64,000 nt of DNA from Neckera pumila. Taxonomy: Eukaryota; Streptophyta; Bryopsida; Hypnales; Neckeraceae. A model generated the notes under the pieces. That model did not search any database and was not told where the DNA came from. It saw nothing but the letters and a program-made list of their open reading frames with translations. The stretch spans positions 21,484,975 to 21,548,974 of the forward strand of contig OZ018409.1 of NCBI GenBank assembly GCA_963969595.1. Reading direction: 5' to 3'. The translations under genes and the position numbers were made by a program. Positions 37,631 through 49,521 of this stretch are shown in pieces. Position 1 is the first letter of the stretch; each line of letters begins with the position of its first letter.

Positions 37631-40600
37631 ATGAAGGTCCTTTCAAGACGATCGATGGCTCCGGGCGTGCTCTTTCTCCTTTGCATTGTATATCTGCTCT
37701 TTTGCACGAGGCAGGAGAAGGTAAAGCTTATCTCCGTGGTATGATACGACCTTGAGTAAACGATTACTTACTACAATGTTCAGCTTCGCAAAACGACGAC
37801 TGAACGAAGGCGTATTATGCACTAACAATTTGGAACATACTTGTGATTTGCTTATCGTGTATTAAAAACCAGCTTGGCATACTATGAGTTAACGGAGTCT
37901 ACCCTAAGAAGTTTGATTCCTGTAAGGTCATGTCAAGGAACCTGAATCTTGCCTTGCTCCGTGGTTTTAAGCGTACTGCTCCTCTTGCATACGAGAAGCT
38001 TCAACTGGCAACATTTGCTTCAAACTTTCTATGCGTATTACGAACTATGCGTGCAGTATCGAACACAACCATCAAAGTGGGTTTGTGCTGTCCCTGCAGG
38101 ATTTTGGCTTTTCATTGGAGGTCGGTCATGAAAGGTCGTCAACTTCGCCGGCATATCAAAACTCAACTCAGGTGATTGCTTTTTTCGAGTGGTATTGATT
38201 TGTGCTGTAGTATTGATAATTTGTCTCTTTCTTGGTCTTCAAAGAAGGCGTTTTTGTTACTGTACTCGTACATCTTTGCAAAGTACATCGGGGCTGTGGT
38301 CCTGGACGCTATTCGCTTGAGAGTTCATTACGACGTCGTTATTATCAAGTCATTGTATTGGGCTCTTTCTTTCGGAAGTTTGCGAGATTATGAGGTTTTG
38401 GACATCCGTTTCAGTACAAAGATCAGTACAAAGATCAGCACTGCAATAAAAATTTAAAAATTTGTTTACACGTAACCCAAACATAATTTGGTGTGACTTG
38501 GTTGCATGGTTTCATGATGATATTCATTGCCGTGTTGTATAATTGTATCGATCTGTTGTCTAGTTTTTGGAAAATTTTCACTGTCTGTTTGGGCATCCTG
38601 TCCATAGGCTACATTTGGCAGACTTCGCAGGAGCGCACCCTCCTTGGGCTGGCGACCATCAGCGGCTTTGCGAAATCCTCAATGGCCACGTAGGTAGTTG
38701 ACTTGGCCCCTCTTGTCTCGTTCCTATGTTTTCATCATAATCATCCTTCCCTGTGCCTCGTGAGCCAGTGCTTGTGCTTACTGATAGACAACATAATATT
38801 TAGTCTAGCCATTTTAACAAGCACTGTGCAGTCTATTTTGTTTCTCTTTCTGACGAGTATGACCTTGTTTTTCGCAGCACCACCAGAAAGAAGCAACGGA
38901 TACCTAGTGGTGCGATGCAATGGTGGCCTTAACCAGCAGCGGGGTGCAGTAAGTCATCCAATTGGACGCTTCAAGAGCTTAGCATCATTAGCTGCCAAAT
39001 TCAAACGACTAATGAGTTCAGACGATTGACCTCCTTATTCCGTCTTGCAGATTTGTAATGCCGTGCTAGCAGCACGAATCATGAATGCCACCCTTGTTTT
39101 ACCAGAGTTAGATACAAACTCTTTTTGGCATGACAAAAGGTAAATCACCAGGACCGATTGTGTCCATTTCAATGCTCTCTCAGTACGTAATTAACATTGT
39201 TGCCGACTTATTTGTTCGCTTTAGAAGAAAGAACCACGGTAACGTTCTATGACAATACAAGTTGATAAATCCAGTTTCACAATCTGCTCAGCGTAGGCCT
39301 GTGACTCGAATGTGTCTTTTTCCAGTGGCTTTTCAGGAATATACGACGTGAGGCATTTCATCTCCACACTTGCCAACGACGTGATGATTGTGAAGGGTCT
39401 ACCCCTTGTAGGGGTTGGTCCCAAGAAGCAAAGAAGAATGAAGTCCTTTCAGGTGTGAAAATGCAGCGATTAGTAGGACAATGTATGCTGTAATAAGTCT
39501 GATATGGTGGCCAGAATGAATCAGTACCCATATGACTCGTCATTCAGTTGCTGATTAATTGAATATCTCTACTGACAGCTACGGCCTCCTCGGGATGCGC
39601 ACCCTTCATGGTACGAGACGGTGGCTCTTGCAAGGATGAAAGAGCATGGAGCTATTCAGCTGAGTCCATTTTCACATCGCCTTGCCGAGGAATTAGATAA
39701 TCATGAGTATCAGCGTCTTCGGTGCCGGGTTAATTTTCATGCACTGCGCTTTCGGGAGGATGTTATGAGTCTTAGCAGCAAGATTGTTGCTCGACTACGA
39801 GCTGAAGGCCAATTCCTGGCTATCCATCTTCGGTTTGAAATGGACATGCTCGCATTTGCAGGGTAAATTTAGTGCTAGTTTGTAATTTGCATCATAATCC
39901 ACTTTTATGAAGTTTCTATCACCGGATTTGTGAATATGTCGTGTAAAGTTTCTGTCACTAATTGAAATAGGTAAACAGTGACCTCTTTATCCTCATGTCG
40001 TGGGGTATTGCTTGGAGTAGAATTTATCATTAATTTAGCACCTAGTTGCAGTGTCATGGTTCGATTTTTCATTCTTTAATCTCGTGTTAGCAGTGTCGTG
40101 TTTGGGTTTTGTAGTGTCCTGTGCTTTCTGCGAGTGAATATTGACGGAGTATAATGGTTGCGCGAGACAGGTGTGTGGACATTTTTACGCCCGCCGAGCA
40201 AGCAATACTTGTAAAGTATCGAAAGGAGAATTTTGCAGAGAAAACGTTGCATTATACTGATAGACGTTTGATTGGGAAATGCCCTCTTACTCCAGAAGAA
40301 GTGGGTATCTTCAATACTGTTCATATAGTAGCATGTCCTTGTATTATTAGTCGTGAATTCTCCATGCATTGATGCTTCGCAATTTCTGACGAATTGAAGA
40401 GTTTGTTGAATTGTCAGTCACTAGATTCATATGGATATGATGCAGGTGGGGTTGATATTGAGGTCTATCGGCTACGACAATTCTACGCGCATTTATGTTG
40501 CCGCAGGTAACTTCAGATGCATTTCTGGTATGTGATATTTGTTGTGCAGAGATCGTATTTCGATTTCATTCGAAATTGTCTAAGGTAGAGCCACCCATTT

Positions 40601-41792
40601 CCCGACCGGTGACCCATTCCCGACCTATAGGTGCACATATTTTTGACCAAGCTTAGAATGGTTTGTTTTTTCCTTTTAAAGGTTGGAACTAATAAATACA
40701 TGATACATGTCCCAAGTTGTGAGAAAGAAAGTAGGAAATAATGATTAGGAAAATAGTTATTGAATGATCAGAATTGAGTCTAGACGTTGGCCATGGGTCT
40801 GGAGCACTTTTTGCTTCCCAAAATTCCTAGTAATTTCAGTTCAAGTGATAAAATTCCAAATTTTTTGCAATCCTTGTCATTTCTATCGATGTACCCCTGA
40901 AAAATATTTGTTTTGCCTTCACTGCTCAGATCATGTTGGAATTCCTTATTCGGTCGGTTATTTGCGGCTCTACCTTAGTTATAGCTTGACGGAGTGAGTG
41001 CCAGCAGATATAGTTCTGGATGTTCACACTTCGGTGTTTTGACGAACATATATCCCCTGGATCTCTCTTGACGTTCCCTTAGGGATCGGCTAGTAACAAT
41101 CTGTTTCAAAACCAAAAGAATTTAAACCTGTCCAAACTACTTGGTGTGAGAATATTTGTCTGTTTGCTTCTTGAAAATGTTAAGTTTAAGTTGTTTTGAT
41201 ACAGTTTGAATAGTGGAGTCTTTCTCATCAACAAAACTATTCCATCTCCTTATCATTTATTACCTTGGAACTGATAAATTCGTAATTTGCTATTCCAGGA
41301 GATATATTTGGTGGTGAACGGTTCATGGAGCCGTTGCGCAAACTCTTTCCTCGCCTTGAAAATCGTACTACAGTGGCTACTACTGGTGAACTAAACAGAA
41401 TCAGTATTGAAGGCAAAGGTTTACTTGGCCCTGCAGTGGATTATATGGTGTGTTTACTATCTGATATTTTTATGCCCACATACGATGGACCCAGCAACTT
41501 CGCCAATAATTTGGTGGGACATAGATTGTACTCCGGGTTTCATACTTCTATCAGACCAGACAGGAAGGCATTGGCTCCTATCTTTATGGGAATGGAGGAG
41601 GGATCACTTGGGCAGGAAGAATTCGAAGAAAAGGTGAAGACTGTTATGCAGAAGTCGTGGGTTGCTGACCCCCACCCACGTGTTGAACCAGAGTCGTTTT
41701 ATACCAATCCATGGCCAGAGTGCTTCTGTAAACCTCAGGCTGCCCCAAAAGAGGATCGCTGCCCTGGTGATGTACAGTTTCTGACACGCTGA
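37631..41792 (+). CDS. Plant O-fucosyltransferase-family protein, nine exons, 475 aa
   Basis: Coding exons: 37631-37720, 38608-38689, 38878-38948, 39051-39139, 39326-39452, 39579-39862, 40171-40300, 40446-40506, 41299-41792 (TGA stop). Phases fit at every junction. Residues about 10-26 (APGVLFLLCIVYLLFC) form a signal anchor, giving the type II Golgi topology usual for this family. Family landmarks: NGYLVVRCNGGLNQQRGA (64-81), NATLVLPELDTNSFWHD, the RVNFHALRF and LAIHLRFEMDMLAFAGC block (Arg238 of HLR is the expected key arginine), AAGDIFGGERFMEPL (310-324), and GHRLYSGFHTSIRPDRK near the C-terminus. The family is thought to transfer fucose or related sugars in the secretory pathway; the substrate cannot be told from sequence. 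The last intron carries an F-family MITE. The first intron (887 bp) could hide another exon of 3n length. Confidence 0.88.
40581..40977 (+). mobile_element. TA/AGGT MITE, family F, copy 2, inside an intron
   Basis: TA at 40581-40582 and 40976-40977; inverted termini AGGTAGAGCC / GGCTCTACCT. It lies within the 792-bp last intron of the O-fucosyltransferase-like gene, sense with respect to copy 1, and leaves both splice sites untouched. Confidence 0.85.
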
Positions 41793-42162
41793 AAGTGATC
41801 AGGGTACCCTTGAAGCTTCTACAACAGGCTTGGGCGCTGTCGCAGCTCAGGCAGGTGCAGGTATTGACCTTCAAAAACCAGCGGTCATCGAAGGTGATGA
41901 GAAATTGCTGACTGATGCCAAAGTCATGGACCGCTAATATTTATTTCAAAGACCGACCAAATAATGTTGGGAGCATCATGCAATAAGTTTTGTGTCAAGA
42001 CATTTCCTGCAGAAAACCAAGGAAATTGCAGATTTATTAACAAATTGCATGTTCAGGTGTCGGGTCCATGGACACCTTGCTTCTTCTATGTATTTGTTCT
42101 GGATAAATCAAATAATCTAATGAAACAGGAGACTCTGGCTGTGGAAGTGAGGTCGGGACCGG
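41793..42162 (+). other. 3' flank of the O-fucosyltransferase-like gene
   Basis: Probable 3' UTR and downstream sequence. No distinct gene; no unambiguous AATAAA signal was assigned. Confidence 0.4.
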
Positions 42163-42477
42163 TAAGGTAGGAGGTTCATAAAGCGCCCATTTAAGAGCCC
42201 TAAATTAACTTGGGGAGGTTAAACTTCTTTCAGTAAAGTTTTCTTGCAAGGCAAATGGAATTGGCATTTAACCCAAGTCATTTCATATTTTTTGGAGCTT
42301 TGAGAAATCAATTATGAATTTTTGAAGCTGAAACATAGTGGTCACTAAAAGCGTCCATCTCCTGGAATGTACACTCTTTGTACATTGGTGATGTGATGAG
42401 AAAGCAAAATGTTCAAATGATATACATTTTGGGTGGATGCTTTTAGAGCTTGAGCACATTGTGGACCTCCTACCTTA
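42163..42477 (+). mobile_element. TA/AGGT MITE, family B, copy 1 (311 bp)
   Basis: TA 42163-42164 and 42476-42477; termini AGGTAGGAGG and CCTCCTACCT. The interior has CATAAAGCGCCCAT, TTTCATATTTTTTGGAGC and CCTGGAATGTACAC, all shared with the other B copies. Non-coding. Confidence 0.85.
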
Positions 42478-44630
42478 ATCAGAGATAAACAGAGAGGTGA
42501 ATTGTCAATTTAGAGATCATTGCAAAGACAAATGATGTGGAGTTTTTGCCCTTGGCTAAGACCTTGAGTGCTTCCTATGGTGCTTCCTATAGAAATTGTT
42601 TATGAGATTAGCTCAAGGAATGAAACAAGCTATAGCTTAGTATAGATGTATACATGAAGCTAGAATTTTAGAATGGGAGAAGCTCTCAAAGTGATTCTAA
42701 GATTAGGTTGGAGTTGGTTCTTGAATGCTCTTAGTGATTCTCAAGAAGGCATGGCCTACATACCATAGTGAGCTATCAAGTTTTACTAATCAATAACTTT
42801 GTAATGATAGCATATTAGATGGGGCTTCTCAAGAAGTTGGTATGATATAGCATGGATGAATTGTCAAAGTGCTATGCTTTTACATTGATTTGAAAAATAT
42901 TCATAATTTTTTAAGATATGACTAGATAATTTCTGTTCATGAATCGTAATAATCTCTTTTATGAGAACCTCAAAAAATAAATTTGAAAAGACATATTTTA
43001 TAGCACATCTAAATATTGTTCAAGATTCATAGGGGCGGTAGAGATTATTTCCTGAAGAATCAGGGATAAATTTTGTAGTAATTATCAAGAATTGCCATTT
43101 TCTAATGCATTAGTAAAAATGGGGAACAAAAATCAAAAATCAAATTTCAACTATGCAAACTTTTACTATGCTACTATTGGAATGTGAGATTATTTTTTCC
43201 AACTATAATTGTATAAATTGCAAGATTATGGTACGACATTTCAAATTGGATTTTTAATGCTTTTTTGAACTTGCACAGCTGAATCACTAGCATAATGCCT
43301 CATAGTGAAATTTTGTGCTATACCAGTATATAGCCTTGTTTTTATATAGCTGCATACTATACATTACCGTAAATTAGGTTTGTTTGTTTGTTTGTTACAG
43401 TGAGATCTTCTGGAGTATGCATCTCGCAGTCGTGTGCTAGTATCATTGGAACCCCCTAAACAAGGCAAAGTGCACGGGCTTTGTTTCATGGCGTTTGGAC
43501 TTATAGTGCGAAAATTATTGAATTAAAAAAAATTTATGAACTAAAAAATTATGAAAAATTAGTTTAACTTTTATTTTGGTTGTGGCAATGGCATAGGGAA
43601 CACTTGTATTATTTAAATTACAATCATGCCAAATTTCAAAAGTAGAAGATAAATTTTATTATAGGCTATCAAAAGTTGTTGGCACTTCCCATTCATGGGG
43701 GGTGCACTTAGTATATCTAATCCAAACTACGTGCGACCAAAACTTTGTACCCCCTATATTATATCCTAAAATTTAAATAAATGAAAACAAAAAAAATATG
43801 AATATATTTTCCTAATTTGAAAGTTTATGTTTTGAATTATTGATATTTTTATTTGCTAATGATAATTAGTCACAAATTTTTGAAGTAAATAGATACACTG
43901 CAGAATTGAAAAATAACTTTCAGACCCCTATATTATATCCTAAAAAATTGTCTAAAAAATGAACAAAAAATTCCTAAAAATAACTCTCTATTGAAAGCTC
44001 ATTTTGAGTTGAATATTGATGCAACAGTCATCTAAATGTATTCTCTATAAATATTTGAGTTGAAAAATATGCCATTTTAGGTTCATTTTCAACTTCTTCT
44101 AGAAATCATTCCATATTTCATTTGAGTTGGAAATTTTTGGCATTAGAAACCTATAATCATTACCAAAAAATGCTCAAAACTTTAGTTTGAAATTATAGTT
44201 TATTAGAAACCACTTGTTCGCACGTAGTTTGTAGTAGTAGAACCAAGTGCCCTCCCCGAGTTCCCATTTCTTTGGTACTCACGTAATTTATGATTTGGAT
44301 ATCCAATTGATATTTTATTATTTTATTCTTGTAAAGAATACATAGTCTGCAATTTATCTTTAAAATATTGAAAAGATTCATACAAATTGACTTTGCATCA
44401 ATATCCACTATTTTGTTCAAGATTGATTGTCCTGTTTGGATAGTAATCCAAGGTAGAAATGAAGAGTGCACTTTGGAAGCTAACCAATAGTTGATTAAGG
44501 AACTTTGAAAACAATTTTCAATGTCAATTTTTTAATATTTCATTGCCTTCATTGAAACTTCTAAAATACTTTGGCCATATATATATAATTTAAATTTATA
44601 CCCAAGATTTACACATATATCTATGGAGAC
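42478..44630. other. Intergenic, no gene recognised
   Basis: AT-rich, with a short TTTG run at 43378-43397. No supported frame or transposon ends. Confidence 0.4.
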
Positions 44631-45975
44631 ATATTAGAAAACTAAAGGTGAACTCCAATTTTGCAACATAAGCGTTTGCTAATACATAAGAACTCTTCAA
44701 CGTTTTTTGCTAGTGATGCGATGCTTTAGCTCGCTCATGTAAGGTTTATTTCATAAAAGTTATCTTTACCTCCAAACACCCCCAAAGTCCGTATTTCAAA
44801 TGATGAACACGGTGCTTCTAGGTGATGTTCCTTCCAAGTTATTTCTCATTTCATTAAACGTAAAACTTCTATCTCGACAAAAAACAACCCTTTTTTATTC
44901 AAATGGTAGCAAATTATATGCATTTCCTCAATGATATCAACATGAATGTGAATAAATTCTTATAGAGCAATATTAGAAAACTAAAGGTGAACTCCAATTT
45001 TGCAACATAAGCATTTGCTAATGCATAAGAATTCTTCAACATTTTTTGCTGGTGATGCTCGCGATGCTTTAGCTTGCTCATGTAAGGTTTATTTCATAAA
45101 AGTTATCTTTATCTCCAAACACCTTCAAAGTCTGTATTTCAAATGATGAACACGGTGCTTCTAGGTGATGTTCCTTCCAAGTTATTTCTCATTTCATTAA
45201 ACATAAAACTTCCATCTCGACAAAAAACAACCCTTTTTTATTCAAATGGTAGCAAATTATATGCGTTTCCTCAATGATATCAACATGACTGTGAATAAAA
45301 TTCTATAGAGCCATAAGATAGGAGGTCCATAAAGCGACCATCTAAGCACTGAAACTGAATTTTGGAAAGGTAAAACGACTTGAAATATTTTTCAATAAAT
45401 TTTCCTTGAAAGACAAGACAAAATGGCATGTGGCCCAAGTTGTTTCATATTTTTTGGAGCTTTGTGGAATAGTTATTAATTTTTGAAGTTGAAATGCCAA
45501 AGGGCTCAAAAAGCGACCACCTCCTAGAATGTACACAATTTGAATGTTTTTTGTTAAATTAAAAAAGCAAATTGTACCTCTGTATCATATTCAGTTCAAA
45601 ATGCCCGAACTGTTTTTGAGCCTCCTACCTTATCAGAAAACCAAAGGTGAACTTCAATTTTGCAACGTAAGCATTTGTTAATGCATAAGAGTTTTTCAAC
45701 ATTTCACGTTGAATTCTCATGGTGCTTCAAAGCTCATATAAAGGTTTATTTTCAACAAAACTCTCATCTTTATCCGCAAACACCCCAAAAGTCCATACTT
45801 CAAATAATAAACACGGTGCTTTTAGATGATGTTCCTTCCAAATAACTCTTCCATTTATTAAACATTAATAATTCGATGTCTAAAATATAGCCCTTTTCTA
45901 ATCAAATGGTCGCAAATTATACCACTACATAATTTCCACACAACGATGTCAACACAAATGTGCATAAAAATAAAT
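44631..45975 (+). repeat. Tandem triplet of ~340-bp units, split by a MITE
   Basis: Units start at the ATTAGAAAACTAAAGG word: 44631-44969, 44970-45313 and about 45631-45975. Each contains CTCCAATTTTGCAACATAAGC (slightly varied), GGTGATGTTCCTTCCAA and CAAATGGTAGCAAATTATA. Units 1 and 2 are very similar; unit 3 is more diverged. A family B element sits exactly at the boundary between units 2 and 3. Confidence 0.85.
45314..45632 (+). mobile_element. TA/AGGT MITE, family B, copy 2 (315 bp)
   Basis: TA 45314-45315 and 45631-45632; termini AGATAGGAGG and CCTCCTACCT. The boundary between tandem units 1 and 2 (AGAGCAATATTAGAAAAC, about 44965-44982) shows the unoccupied site with a single TA, confirming a TA duplication. 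Confidence 0.88.
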
Positions 45976-46615
45976 TTTTGAAAGGATTTTGGGCCAATTA
46001 AATGGAAAAAGGAACCCAAAGAATGTACGTCAATTGTACGTATGATGTATTCCTAAGAAATGTATGACACCGGCGGCGGCAAGTCGAAGTTGCTCACCCT
46101 AGTACCAAGTAACAACTCGGGAGGGTCCGCAGACCCTTCAAAAGCCACCAAGGAAGAAGGTTTTTGTTTTCATGTGATGACATCCCAGCTGGCTGTCGGT
46201 TTTCCAATTCAATGCCTGGAACTTATCGAGAAGCCCCGCAAGACTTATTAAAATGAAAGCCAAACACTGAAAGCGGAAATTCCCGCGCAAGCCCGTCCGG
46301 TCCGTCGAGAGTTGACAATGGCTGCTGCAGGATGGTTCAGTCCCGCCCGGCTTTGATGAGAGCCCCGCCGGCTCCAAATTCTTGGCATTGGGAACTTTCC
46401 GTTCCTATTTGACAAAAAAGGGATCCGGATGTACACCTGAACCCTGCAGAAAGCCATGCCAAAGTAGGAAACTTTCTTGACGAAGTCAAATGTGGACCTT
46501 GGTACCGGACATGATCATTTTATTCTCAGCTCCTACAAACTTCATATAACACTGTTTTCAGTTTGAGGTGTGCCAATTCTTCCACAAAAATCATACTCCA
46601 AAAATTCAGCCAAAC
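45976..46615. other. GC-rich island of about 450 bp, nature unknown
   Basis: Between about 46040 and 46500 the sequence is much richer in GC than its surroundings (for example CACCGGCGGCGGCAAG). A forward frame at 46060-46251 contains TGGGKSKL, superficially like a nucleotide-binding loop, but the frame is only about 63 codons, and reverse frames of similar length overlap it. It could be an exon relic, a promoter island or an unrecognised element. Confidence 0.35.
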
Positions 46616-46986
46616 TTAACCCCTAAAGGCATAAGGCCTTTTTTCTGCCAGAAAACACTCAAAACTGCTATTTCTATAGCAAAGAGTAAAAAAAAAATTT
46701 AATGTGTTTTTTGCATATTTAACCATAAAATCTTGTACTACACTAGTGTAAGAATGTGTGGAAGAAATTTTAGAAACTTTGACCTTGTAGATTGCAAGAT
46801 TATTTTCATTTAAAGTGAAGGAATCAAGTTTTTTGGCACCTTGTTCAACTACATTTTTTGGCTTTGAACCTTCTAAACTTAAAATTTTTGCTCTAATGAT
46901 TTTGAATTTCTAATTTTAAATGATGAAGAATTGATTTGAGAATCTAAGAAAAGAAATTCAAAAAAGAAACACTTAGTTTTCACTCA

Positions 46987-47909
46987 TTAACCCCTAAAGG
47001 ACCAACGTGTGTTTTTTGGCCGTATAGAATTTTTGGGCAAGTACATACGACTAGAGATTTTTGTATTTTGGCTGAAATTTTAATAGAGGTGGGGGCGAGG
47101 AATATCTTTCATGTGCACCAAATTTCATGACATTCAGAAATACGAGTCAAAAGTTATGGCCTAATATGTTGCTTTTTTTCGTAACTGGGTAGTTCGAGCA
47201 AATCAGAAAAAATCAGTTTTTTCAAAAATTGAAATTGGTTTTCAAGAGTTATATATAGGTAAAAAATTTAAATCATCCCACTTTGATCAACAAGTCAAAA
47301 GTTATGAAGATTTTAAGTTTGCGGGCAATTATGGATTCTCTACTATAAAATAAACTTTGAAGTCCTTTATCTTACTCAATTTTCAATATTTTTTGAAAAA
47401 AATAAAATCCTAGGATATAGATTGTTTATTACAACATTGTCACCATTGGGATTAGCATTTTTCAATTTCATAATTAAATACTTGACAATTTTGTATTTTG
47501 AATCATTTTCTACTACTATCTACTTACAATTTTTTTCCTATATGTTGGACAATTCCAAATGAAGTGAAAATTTCCGAGCATGTAACCAACTTGTCTAGGA
47601 AAAAGAATCCAAAGAAGCACCATCATTTTGGACATTTTTTCATCGAAAAGTGAGCTTTTGAAGTGCTGCTGCCCTGTTTTTTGCAGGGCCAAAGAAATGG
47701 TTTTAGTGAATTTGAATGCATATATCTTGCAATCCACGCGGTGGAAATTCCTGAAATTTTTTCCACGTATTCTCAAGTCACCATACTGCAAGATCCAACG
47801 GTTACATATGTCAAAAAAAGTTTTTTTTCAAAAATTGAATACTTGTATTAAAAATGGCAGTTTTCAAACGTTTTCGATGAGAACATAGTCATGGAACTTT
47901 AGGGGTTAA
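46987..47909 (+). mobile_element. TTAA element, subfamily A, nested in a D element (915 bp)
   Basis: TTAA 46987-46990 then CCCCTAAAGG; right end AACTTTAGGGG then TTAA 47906-47909. It begins GGACCAACG and continues to TTTTTTGGCCGTATAG, as in the A copy at 53918. The host D sequence at the insertion (CACTCATTAA) is found uninterrupted in the D copy at 19644, inverted at 20183-20186, so TTAA is a true target duplication. Confidence 0.9.
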
Positions 47910-47913
47910 AAAC

Positions 47914-48488
47914 TACTACCTCTGTCCCACTAAAAACCTCCAAAAAGCTTCTCTTTGAGGGATTAACTATATTTGTAGTCATAGTGCCATCAACACATGC
48001 ATTCGAGAAAGAGTAACCCATCCCTTAGATTTATGCAAAATCTCCAGCTTAGGTGTTGTCATTTGGGCACCCAAAATCCATATTGAAAGTACGATATTTG
48101 TACATAGTTTTGAAATGCTGCCAGCTCTATCATTTTAGATGATTTAAAAGATGGTGGCAACAATGGGAGTCTAAGAACATGTTTCCCCACCTGAATACCC
48201 ACAATAAGAAAAATTGGCCTATTTTATGATCAAATTTCATAGCACCAAAGTGGATACTAAATACATTGTCAACTCTACTATGTAAAGAAGGAATTAGTAT
48301 AAGGTGCCTCATATGGGCAAGGCCAAGCTTGCAAGGCCTTCTAAATGCTTCAAGATTGTTTCACTTGCCCCCACAACCGTGTTCAATACAACAAACACTT
48401 ACTCAACAACTAAAATCAAGAAACGGAGCTTTTTAGTGGGACAAAAAAATTGCCTGATTTGGAGGCTTTTAATGGGACAGAGGGAGTA
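47914..48488. mobile_element. Stowaway-type MITE (571 bp) nested in a D element
   Basis: TA 47914-47915 and 48487-48488. The right terminus, read inverted, is CTCCCTCTGTCCCATTAAAA; the left is CTACCTCTGTCCCACTAAAA. This matches the well-known Stowaway consensus (CTCCCTCYGTCCCA, TA duplication). It inserted 4 bp from the A element's right TTAA. Confidence 0.9.
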
Positions 48489-49033
48489 GTTAAGTAGAAG
48501 TAGGTTCAAGATTGAAGGAAAAATGAAATCATTAATAGCTCTAAGATAGGTTTGAAGTATACTAATCTCAATAGTTAGATTGTTCTAGCAAGAAATCTTA
48601 ACCTTGTGAAACTTTTTCTTTTTTTAAATTGTTAAAATTGAATTTAGAAATGAATCCTACAAGTTATTTTTTCATGAAGATGCTCGAATTGCCCAAAAAA
48701 TAAGATTGTCCATAACTTTTGCATAACGAATCAAAATGGAATGAATCAAAGCTTCCCATGTTGATGAAAATAAAATATATTTAGGAAAACTTAAAAAAAA
48801 ATTAATTTAAAGTTTTTGTGAGGGTTTTTTTCTGCCCGCCTTTCTAAAATTTGAAGTTTGTCTGCCATAACTTTTGCTAACAAGCACCAATTGAAATAAA
48901 AATTACATTTTCGGAAAGCTAATGTGATTCTCTATCTTCACAAAAAATTCAAAAAATTACAACAAATATTGAGACCGTAGGAGGCTGCCTGAAATCCATT
49001 TTGTCCTCTGAGGGGATAATGGGACTTTAGGGG

Positions 49034-49264
49034 TTAACCCTCAAACATTGAGGCGGCTGTTTTGTGGTTGATGAATGAGAAGAGAGTCTCCTGTGTAGGA
49101 TAGAAGTGCAACTATTCATCCTCAAAATTTTGTTGTGAAAAGAGGAAGTCTTCTACAATAGTTTGCCTTCCAATGAGTACTTTTGCTATTTTTTAAGCCA
49201 ATGATTCACACGGTAATAGAAAGGGATGATTTCCATGATCACCACTTTGTTCTTTAAGGGTTAA
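49034..49264 (+). mobile_element. Short TTAA-bounded element, unit 1
   Basis: The TTAA at 49034 is shared with the right edge of the D element. The left end reads CCCTCAAACATTG and the right end GTTCTTTAAGGG then TTAA (49261-49264). The interior (TTATTCATCCT-like, ATGAGYRCCTTTG-like words) matches unit 2 immediately downstream. About 223 bp, non-coding. Confidence 0.6.
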
Positions 49265-49521
49265 AGGACTTTGCGGCCATTTTTGGCCGATGGATGACAA
49301 AGACAAAGAATCCTTTTATGTAGGCCGATAGATGACAAAGATTCTTTCTATGTAGGACAGTAATGTCAAATTATTCATCCTTGGAATTTTGTGCAGAAAG
49401 CGGAGATTTTGCGTAGTAGTTTGATTTCCCATGAGCGCCTTTGTTTTTTTAAAGTAAATGATATTACACAGTACCAAAAGCAATGATTTTTACGGTCACC
49501 AGTCCAATGTTTAAGGGTTAA
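49261..49521 (+). mobile_element. Short TTAA-bounded element, unit 2
   Basis: Begins at the TTAA of unit 1 and ends CAATGTTTAAGGG then TTAA (49518-49521). It is similar to unit 1 along the second half, with an extra internal duplication (GATGACAAAGA twice, near 49290 and 49330). A third, weaker segment runs to TTAA 49668-49671. Confidence 0.55.

Larger units (their letters stand above)
46616..49037 (-). mobile_element. TTAA element, subfamily D, disrupted by two nested elements
   Basis: TTAA 46616-46619 then CCCCTAAAGG; the right end is GGGACTTTAGGGG with TTAA 49034-49037. Near the right end is TCCTCTGAGGGGA, the D-type subterminal palindrome. The interior is interrupted by an A element (46987-47909) and a Stowaway element (47914-48488). 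With both removed the D sequence is continuous with the copies at 14351, 18051 and 19644 (joined at the AGTAGAAGTAGG block). Confidence 0.85.

Noticed and set aside
37721..38607. Open frames in the first intron of the O-fucosyltransferase-like gene as extra exons
   Set aside because: No family motif and no convincing paired splice sites; the flanking exons join in phase 0 without them.
46060..46251. TGGGKSKL resembling a P-loop
   Set aside because: The spacing does not match GxxxxGK[ST], the frame is only about 63 codons, and reverse frames overlap.
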